DNA of 64,000 nt from Acholoe squamosa (taxonomy: Eukaryota > Annelida > Polychaeta > Phyllodocida > Polynoidae), in the NCBI GenBank assembly GCA_949317995.1, contig OX439039.1, positions 17,413,282 through 17,477,281 of the forward strand, given 5' to 3'. The position numbers and the translations under genes are program-made. Within the stretch, counting starts at the first letter, position 1. Every line of letters starts with the position of its first letter. Shown piece by piece: positions 56,192-64,000 of the stretch. Below the pieces are notes generated by a model. The model searched no databases. It was given only the letters and a program-made list of their open reading frames with translations, and was not told where the DNA came from.

Positions 56192-57215
56192 GTCACGTAA
56201 GGGGAGTCGATGCAATGGAATGTGGCAAAATGGGTAGACTTGCCCACATAAAAGTCCTTAGTGTTCACATAGGATTAGACTGAGACAAGTACCTTGGACA
56301 AGTCTAAGGTACCTGGATCTAGGGGTTGAGGTAGCTTCCTTAAAAGTTTTAAGGACAAAACTCAGTTTAATATTTCAAATCTGAAAGAGGTATTTGTCAT
56401 GTTACAAGAGGATTTTAAAATGTCAGGATGTGGTAAAGTCATTAGTCATTATAATGACAAAACTCCTTTGTTAGATGAAAGTTATACATGTATTGGGATG
56501 AAAAAGTAAAATGCACAGATTGTCTCAAGGTGAGTTTAGCCTTAAGAGAAATAGCCATGTACATGCTCACACATCTGATGGACCAGATATAATCCTCTTA
56601 ATTAGGTAGTAATTATGTCATTGGCTTATTGGAAGGAGAGGTTCCAGCTTACTGCACAAGGTGTTGAGTGGGTTGTACTGTTTACCTGTGACCATTAACC
56701 CCTTCAGGGCCACCGACATGTATAATAGTATAAACATATGATACATGTATTATATTGACGGTAGCTATGATGCAGGATGTGAAGTGTTATATTATATTTG
56801 CATGTAGCATACCACTTTTGCATGTACATGTAATTTCATATAGAGTCTAGCCCTTTGAACATAGAAACCAATAACATCTTAGGGCTGTGAAATAGCCCTA
56901 ACCTTAAACATTTTATACCCTGTGTTTCCCCTTGTTGTTTTCTATGTTGGTACAAGGGTTCATCATGTGTTGTTCATCCACTTATACCCTGAGGTATGGA
57001 GTGTATGACAGATGGTGAGGCTGACATGTGAGCTATTACTCAGGATGATTTACAATTCTACAACGTACAGTCCAGCCCAAGGGTACTCACAGAAATTATG
57101 TAAATATGTGGTAGTAGTACTATACCCTTCTGTCTTAGATTATAGGGTGGGTGGCGAAGGGAGGGGAGGAGGTGTTGATTAAATAACGTGGGTGGTATTT
57201 TGGTGATTTATGCTA
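56192..57215 (+). other. Non-coding DNA, no gene recognised
   Basis: AT-rich with short palindromes such as ATACATGTAT near 56741. No gene or element end was seen until 57216. Confidence 0.4.
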
Positions 57216-58110
57216 CACTGCAAAAATGGTGTTTAGATTTTAAACATGTTTAGGTCTAAACATGTTTAAAACCTAAACATATACGTCAGTTAGGTGTATC
57301 ATCGACTACACATTTAGGAAAATAACACTTTAATTCTAAATACATAAACATTTTTGCTAAACATGTTCAGATGTTTAGAATTTAAACAGTTGAATATTAT
57401 GTGTTTAGATTTAAACATCAATATGCTTAGATACATGGATGTCAAATCCACACCAGGTAGCAGCACTACCTCTGAATGGACTATCTGTACACAGTTATAA
57501 TCAATTGTTGTGACATATATTCCCCAACTCCTTGTTTATCATAGTGTCATTTCATTAAATGTTCTGAAAATAAACACAACAATAGAAAATTAAGTAAATT
57601 CAACTTACACCACCATCATTACCATAAAATATTAAATGAGCTCCATTACACCTATGTCATGTCATTTTGTAGAGTATAAAGCAATGTCCTTCCTGCCAAC
57701 CTGTTGTACTTTCTTAAGTCTCCTATTCTAATGCAGTGTGTACATATATGTGTATATAGCTGTGGCTGACATCTTTGGAGACTTTGCAGTGTAAATACCT
57801 GCTGATGTTCTCCAGTAAATGAGAAAACAAACAAAAGATATTCCTATATGTTTTTAATGGATACATGTCTGCAAACCCTTACTTCCCACCAAATCACTTA
57901 GACATCTAAACACAAAAACTCATAAACATCTAAACGCAACATTTCATTAATATCTAAACACAAATTTTGAACCTAAACACCTAGATTTCTAAACACTTGA
58001 GCTAAGCACATTGTTTGGCTAAACATGTTTAGGAAATTAATGTGATTACAAAAACGTTGCAAGAATATGTTTAGAATTGTGTTTAGGATCTAAACACCAT
58101 TTTTGCAGTG
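57216..58110 (+). mobile_element. CACTG-ended non-autonomous DNA element, copy A
   Basis: Terminal inverted repeats CACTGCAAAAATGGTGTTTA / TAAACACCATTTTTGCAGTG bound 895 bp, flanked by TA on both sides. Subterminal regions are packed with TGTTTAGAT and AAACATGTTTA units on both strands, which are possible transposase-binding repeats. There is no transposase frame. CACTG ends occur in CACTA/EnSpm and Chapaev groups; the 2-bp TA flank favours neither firmly. Confidence 0.85.
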
Positions 58111-58764
58111 TAGTTTTTGAATCTGGTATCGAATAATTATATGCACCCATACCCTTAGTCCACTAGACCTCCATCGCCAGATTTCCTTAGCTTTGTATGG
58201 CTCATTGATGACCTTGAAAAATAAAATTAAGGTCTCAAATAATCTCCGGTCTTTTACAAGCACTGGGGCAGGAGTAGATACGGTTAAATCAATAAATGTC
58301 TAGGGTCTACACAAGCCACTATTATCGTTCAAGGTTCAAGGTGGAGGGGTATGGGTGTATCGATGAGAGAGCAGAGGAGGGTATAGACCCCAGAGGGTAG
58401 AGATGTCAGTCAGTCAGAGAGGAGGATGATGTATTGATGTACAAATTACTGTTTTACCCCCAAGGTACACATCTACATATGTAGAGGTGCTCCATGTACT
58501 GTTTTACATTACTGGGTGCTGGGGATGGTTAGGTGGGTCAATGTGGTAGGTGTATTAGGTGTTCTTCCTTTGACCTTTTCAATCCCACATAATGTAATAT
58601 TGCATTATGCCCCTTGGGCATTATCTTACATAAAGATAGCCTTGGTGGGTTACTCCTTAGGGGTTTATTTCAACATACTGACGACCTGAGATATCACTAA
58701 TAATCATATGATTTTACTGGTCGTTCCTGCTGTCGCCAGATTTTCCTCTCTGTCGTTTATGTCG
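58111..58764 (+). other. Spacer between DNA elements
   Basis: No gene or repeat end was recognised here. Confidence 0.4.
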
Positions 58765-58765
58765 T

Positions 58766-59700
58766 ACACAGAGAAAAGAAATGGAGTCACCTTGACTCCC
58801 AATTGGGAGTCCGGCTTCTATCACTGAGGCGACCCCCTCTGTGACTCCTTTGTGACTCCTTTTATGTAGGGAGTCAATAACTGACTCCTTACATATTGAG
58901 AGTCAAGCTTATTGGACTCTCCACTATGACTCCATTGGGAAGTGGAGTCAGGATTGGTTGCATTTTATATTGAAACAGCAGATCATTTCTGGGATATTTT
59001 CCTTTTGGGGTCTTCATCATTTATTCCATTAGAATGCACCATATAACAAGATGACAAGATGCATCAATTTACATTGGTTAGATGCATCTATCTGCACCAA
59101 TCATCAACTTTTCTCATGAACTAACCTAGCACTCAGAATACTTTGATGTAACACCATAACCCAGGAAATGGTGTCCATGCTGCATTTAGACTTTTATTGG
59201 GATATTTCAGGGAGTTGAGCATACCACCTTATAGTTCAGTTGTGTACAATTGCTGTTTTTTTTTGTATTTATATAACACCCCCATCACTAGATGATTAGT
59301 AATACCCACAATTAAACTAAATGAAACATGTTCTAATGTGCAAAATCCTCCAAACTGTATTGTGTGGCCTTCTGGTGAAAGTAATGAGAAGCATCAGCAA
59401 CCTGTATTATAGAGTCAACAGTGAAGTAGAGAGTCAACCATGTTTGACTCTATATAGTAGAGAGTCAACCATGTTTGACTCTATATAGAGTCTGACTCCA
59501 CAGAGGGAGTCCCCCAGGCTGGGACTCCCCTCCTACAGGAGTCAAGCTGCAATGACTCCTAAGGAGTAGTCAAACAGAGAATATAGGAGAGTCAGTCATC
59601 TTGGACTCCTGTCTTACTAGAGTCACTATGGAGTCCAGATCCACTGACTCCTTTCTTGACTTTATTTCTATCAGGTTGACTCCATTTCCTTTCTCTGTGT
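58766..59700. mobile_element. ACACAGAGAAA-ended element rich in GAGTC palindromes
   Basis: Ends ACACAGAGAAA(A/G)GAAATGG and CCATTTCCTTTCTCTGTGT are inverted over about 30 bp and continue as GGAGTCA / TGACTCC. The interior repeats GAGTC/GACTC many times, for instance GACTCCCAATTGGGAGTC, and holds a 31-bp tandem duplication at 59425-59455 and 59456-59486. No coding frame and no clear target-site duplication. The superfamily is not assigned. Confidence 0.8.
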
Positions 59701-59920
59701 AAGGTACATGGGGAAATACTATTTATCTCAAGTTGAATACGAGAGCCCCATAGGCTTAAGCAAGAAACTCTGTATCACACCCCACAGTGTGATAACCCTT
59801 CCCTGTATCACACTCCCTGGGAAAACATCCAAAACGGTCAAATAACTGATGATAAAATCATTTCTAATACCAAATAAATCGAATTTTGAACATATCTGAC
59901 TAAATTAACTTGAGATAAAC

Positions 59921-60019
59921 ACAAAGGAGCACTTGAATTGGTCAGCACTGAGGGTTATCACACTCGGCTTCGCCTCGTGTGATAACCCTCAGTGCTGACC
60001 AATTCTCGTGCACCTTTGT
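59921..60019. repeat. Large palindrome with 43-bp arms
   Basis: Arms 59921-59963 and 59977-60019 are inverted copies with three mismatches around a 13-nt centre (TCGGCTTCGCCTC). A related GTGTGATAACCC occurs at 59787-59798. Outside the arms, TTATCTCAAGTT near 59722 and AACTTGAGATAA near 59908 form a further inverted pair, so a larger foldback element of about 300 bp may be present. Confidence 0.8.
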
Positions 60020-60359
60020 CTATATCCCTGATTGGCTTTGTATCATGCATCAAAAAAAGTGGATGTACTCTGATACCCCAAAGGTTGATATCCATCTTGC
60101 CATTATTATTTCGAAATTAACCACTCCTTTGAATGGGAAATGTCATCCTCCCTTAACCCATTCCACAAGTAGCCCAGCTCAGCCCTTGTAAGTGAGAACT
60201 AATTAACTGTGAGATTATGAGTCAGACAGTTGCCTGTGGACTGATAATTTCCCTCCTCACCAAACCAGGGCAGTGAAGTGAAACTGGGAATGTTAATGAG
60301 CAACCATCTTTGTAAAGATGTAACTGAAAAAAGTCGGATTATTTGCAGTGCCTGCATCA

Positions 60360-60665
60360 CGTCCCACGAATAGGTAGGGTAGAATGAGACCTGTGTGGGG
60401 GAGTTTGTGAAGGAAGAGACAGTGGGTTAGAGGATGGCGAGAAAGGACAGTGAGAGAGTAAGGGGCATGGGCAGGGATAAGAAGATGACGAGAGATAGAG
60501 AGAGAGAAAAAGAGATGGGATGAAGGGGGCCAGAAGATGCAGAGAAGAGAAGGGGACAGGGCCTGGGGCCCAGGGCAGAGGACAGGGAGGCAAGAGGCAA
60601 GGATGCGGAAGGATGGAAGCTGAAGCAAGCAGGAGAAGGATATAAAGGGAGAGAAAGCAGAGGAG
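60360..60665 (+). repeat. Purine-rich tract, interrupted by copy B
   Basis: About 300 bp with strong A+G bias on the + strand. The purine-rich character resumes after 61556, showing that copy B landed in it. Pyrimidine-strand frames of Ser/Leu/Pro across it are not genes. Confidence 0.7.
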
Positions 60666-60675
60666 ATGCTGAGTA

Positions 60676-61556
60676 CACTGCAAAAATGGTGTTTAGATCC
60701 TAAACACAATTCTAAACATATTCTTGCAACGTTTTTGTAAAGAAATTAGGTTCCTAAACATGTTTAGCCAAACAATGTGCTTAGCTCAAGTGTTTAGATG
60801 TCTAGGTGTTAGGGCTCAAAATTTTTCTGATACAAAACTTTGTGTTTAGATGTCTAACTAATTAGATGGAACCTGAGGGTTTACAAATGTATGTTTAATG
60901 TTAAGAGAATGATGGGTTTTCTCTTTTTTATTCACTTTCTGGGGGGGGGGGACATGAGAAGGTATCTATAAAGTCTCCAAAGATGTCAGCCACAGGTATA
61001 TATACACATATATGTATACACTGCATTAGAATGAGAGACTTGAGAAAGTACAGCATGTTGGCATGAAGAAGATTGCTTTATCCTTTACAAAATACCATGA
61101 AATACCATGAAATAGGTGTCTAACTTGGAATTTATTGATTATTTTGAACCAATGATGGTAATGTTATGTGGGTTTAGTCAATTCTTTATTGCTGTTTCTG
61201 TTCCCATGATATACTATGAAATGAAACCATTATCAACATGGTCTTTGGAGACATTTGTCACCATAATCGATTGTGATTGTGTGTAGAAGATCCATTCAAG
61301 AGTAGTGCTGCAACCTGGTGTGTATTTGACAACTGAATATCTAAACATATTTATGTTAAAATCTAAACACCTTCTATTCAATGTGTTTAAATGCTTAACA
61401 TCTAAACATGTTTAGCAATAATGTTTATGTGTTTAGATTAAATCGGTTTAATTCCTAAACGAGTGGACGATGAGACACCTAACTGACCTATATGTTTAGG
61501 TTTTGAACGTGTTTAGACCTAAACACGTTAAAAACCTAAACAACATTTTTGTAGTG
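60676..61556 (-). mobile_element. CACTG-ended non-autonomous DNA element, copy B (inverted)
   Basis: Same family as 57216-58110 but reversed: its first 100 bp match the reverse complement of the last 100 bp of copy A. It is 881 bp long and flanked by TA on both sides. The right end has mutated (TAGTG for CAGTG, CAACATT for CACCATT). Confidence 0.85.
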
Positions 61557-64000
61557 TAGATGAAAAGTGCGAGGCGTAGTGGGATGGTGAGGGACAGGAA
61601 AGGCAATGGGCTGGGTAGGGAAGCAGGGATGGAATAGGACCAGGTGCATGACAGGGAGAGTTGGGAAACGGCTATAAGATTAGGCTGACTGTTGGATTTA
61701 TAAAGAATCCAGGGAAGCTAAGACCAAGTGGTTGTGGCTTGGTGTACTGCGCCACCATGGGAGGGATGTACGTGAGGCGGGCTTTGAACTTGGAGGACAA
61801 GAGTTGGGGTGGTCGGAGTCTCAGAGGGAGGAGTAGGGTGAGATGAAATGGCCCTTATGATGGGAATTTAGAATCAGGGTGTCCTCTTAACCAATGCTAC
61901 GAATGCTATAGAGCTCAACAATTATATTAATAAGTGTGACGGAAGGTGGAATTACTACTTAAATGTGAAGGTACCATCAGGACCCTTACCCAGTTGTGGC
62001 TACAGTAGAGGCTTGACCACTTCTCAAGGTCCTTGGTACCATCAGGACGTTTACCTAGATTGTTGTTGCAGAAGTCTGGGGAGGATTATGTTCCAACTGG
62101 GCCAGTATCTAGTTGCCGTCAGGACCCTCCCCTCTTTGTGACAACGATTTGACAGTGAAGTAGTAGTATATAAAATGGGGTGTCGGTGCAGGTAGCGGTG
62201 GATGTGTACACAGGGGCTGGGGGTGTTATAAGCCGTCTGTGGGTTAGTGGGTCAGAGGTACACAGCAGCTTTAAACTGACCAATACACTCACTTTGCTGT
62301 CTGTCTCCCATCACACTGCTACAGGCAGACCGAGGTATATATCGGAGGGGGGGAGATACACAGGAGGATGCAGAAGGGGCGAAAGGTAGGAAGGGGCGAC
62401 ACATGCAAGGCAGAGGAGAGGGAGGGGTGCTAATAGGAGCAGCATGAAGGGTTTAGTCAGGACGATTGGTGGGGGGGGGGATTCCCGGGGAATGAAGCAG
62501 GTAGAAGGGAGGCAATAGGTTTACATAGAGGAGGAAGGTAGCAATCTAGACAGCAGTGATAGCTGACAGTGGAAGATGCAGGGAGGGAAGAGGGGAAAGA
62601 CATACAAAAACATGCGGAGGCACTTAGATATTGCAGAAAGCTGGCTGACAGAATAAAAGTAGTGTAAGTGTATTGCAGGTGGACACAGGAAGCCTGTAAT
62701 AGTCTCTCTAGTATTCTTGTTGGACAGCACGGATATAGACAGAGGAAGGGAAGTGGGGCTGTAGTCGGGGGAGTAGAAAGATTGGCATGAGTAGAAAGTG
62801 TGGCATGAATAGACAGCTGTTGGTGTTCTATATAACCCATTGTCTGAGCTGCTCTGAATGAGTTGCTCTTTGAGCTGCTCCCCTGGGGTTGGAGTCCATT
62901 ACTGAGCCCCTCTCACCCTCCACACCACCCACCTGCTGGACCGGTAATGCATTGTTCTCCCACTGTGTGGCGCCATGGTGGGGTACACATATACCTTTAA
63001 GGGCTACATGGTGCCTTAACTTGGCCTCATGATACATGAATTAAGACATAGTCAACATTCAGGTACCCTACCAACCATATGGGGTTGATATTGTCATGGA
63101 TGCAGCTTTGACCATTAACTCACCAGGGCCACACGCAGATAACGTCTACACTCTTGCACACAAATCATTATTAGGGCAGCTGAAACCATTAAAGGTCCAG
63201 AATGGGTGATGTGTGTGGGAGGGCGTACACAGGGGAGTGATATGAGCGTATATCCGAGTGAGTGAGTGGCTCACCGTCAGCCATTGTACGTGTGGAGAGC
63301 TCCACTATGCTACCAATAAAGCACCAGTATACACCTGCTACTCACAGCTGTTGCTACTGTCTTATAGAACCCCGCACTTAGTCCTCTAAAAGCTGCAAGA
63401 CTCATAAAGGTCCATTTTACTTTGTCAGCATGATGCGCCAATGAAGTGCACATGTTTTGACTCATCAGCACTGCATTGGTGTGGTCCATCACGGGGGTAG
63501 CAATCCTATCAGGGTCAGCCTGATGCATGGATGCATATTAATAGGCTGGCCAGTGCTCCATTGGTATAACCTAGCTACTCATAGAGAGTGTGCCAACCAG
63601 TAGGGTTGTCATAATACATACATACTGATACAAGCTCTGGCGACCTACAAACATTCAGGGCTGCCTTCACGCTTCATTTATTTGAGGATTAAGCGAATAG
63701 ATAAATGGTAGAGAGAAAATGGATTTTACTCAATGTCATGCCCATCTTTAAGTTGTTGCTGATACTATGCAGGTTGGGTTTCTATGTGAAATGGTACATA
63801 CAAATGGGGATCCTTTGAGGTCCTTATGACGAACACATTCAGGTGTAAACCACTCAGCATTAACCCCTCCCCCACCAGAACACACTACCTGCTGCCACAC
63901 ATTAAACCTCTGAGGACAGCTGGCTTCATGTCCATCCCTGGTACACCACTGGGGTATTGGTGAGTGGACTCAACAATACTGCATTCAAGCATCACACCCA
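61557..64000 (+). other. Non-coding DNA with dispersed-family copies
   Basis: Purine-rich at 61560-61660 and 62390-62610. Dispersed-family motifs appear near 63098-63140, 63428-63468 and 63975-64000. No gene, splice-bounded frame or RNA gene was recognised. Confidence 0.4.

Noticed and set aside
60293..60709. Ser/Leu/Pro-rich minus-strand frames
   Set aside because: By-products of the purine-rich tract; all three frames look alike.

Overview
The window is animal nuclear DNA, most likely from a marine invertebrate. The evidence is large introns, two short spliced exons of a semaphorin-type gene, many decayed interspersed repeats, tRNA-derived SINE heads, a broken LINE and several short inverted-repeat DNA elements. 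No operons, rRNA genes, intact tRNA genes or CRISPR arrays were seen. The species cannot be fixed from the sequence alone.

Host gene (+ strand): exons at 13353-13446 and 28444-28486 have consensus splice sites and matching phases. Joined, they read as the start of a Sema domain (YVGAMERLYRL core). No further exon could be recognised with confidence, so the gene is a fragment here.

Main feature: 13675-27058 is a complete 13,384-bp Ty3/Gypsy-type LTR retrotransposon on the minus strand, inserted in the intron between those exons. Its two 418-bp LTRs look identical base for base, it is flanked by a 4-bp GAAT duplication, and all its reading frames are open, so it is a very recent insertion. In element order: 5' LTR (26641-27058), a primer-binding site matching tRNA-His, a leader with a good splice donor, a 909-residue Gag (long coiled coil, Gly/Ser/Asn-rich linker, capsid-like region, CCHC knuckle), Pol in the -1 frame (protease, RT, RNase H, integrase with GPF motif and AT-hook tail), a 0.5-kb spacer, a third ORF of about 1225 residues, a 1.3-kb AT-rich 3' region with a triple direct repeat, a polypurine tract and the 3' LTR. 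The third ORF is the most unusual part: it sits where env would be, but has no signal peptide or membrane span. It carries two C2H2-like zinc fingers, basic nuclear-type tracts and a C-terminal coiled coil.

1-13.3 kb: upstream/intronic host DNA with a CT microsatellite, an inverted-repeat element, a 33-bp tandem array and foldback repeats. 28.5-45.6 kb: intronic or intergenic DNA with a degenerate tandem array, SINE heads, a hAT-like miniature element, a hairpin with 52-bp arms, RFX-type X-boxes and a CpG-richer patch with a TCTCGCGAGA motif. 45.67-47.4 kb: a frameshifted LINE fragment. 47.4-64 kb: no recognisable gene. It contains CA repeats, a 26-bp palindrome and, at 57.2-61.6 kb, a nest of foldback/TIR elements including two inverted copies of a ~0.9-kb family. 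A short, highly diverged motif family recurs across the host DNA.
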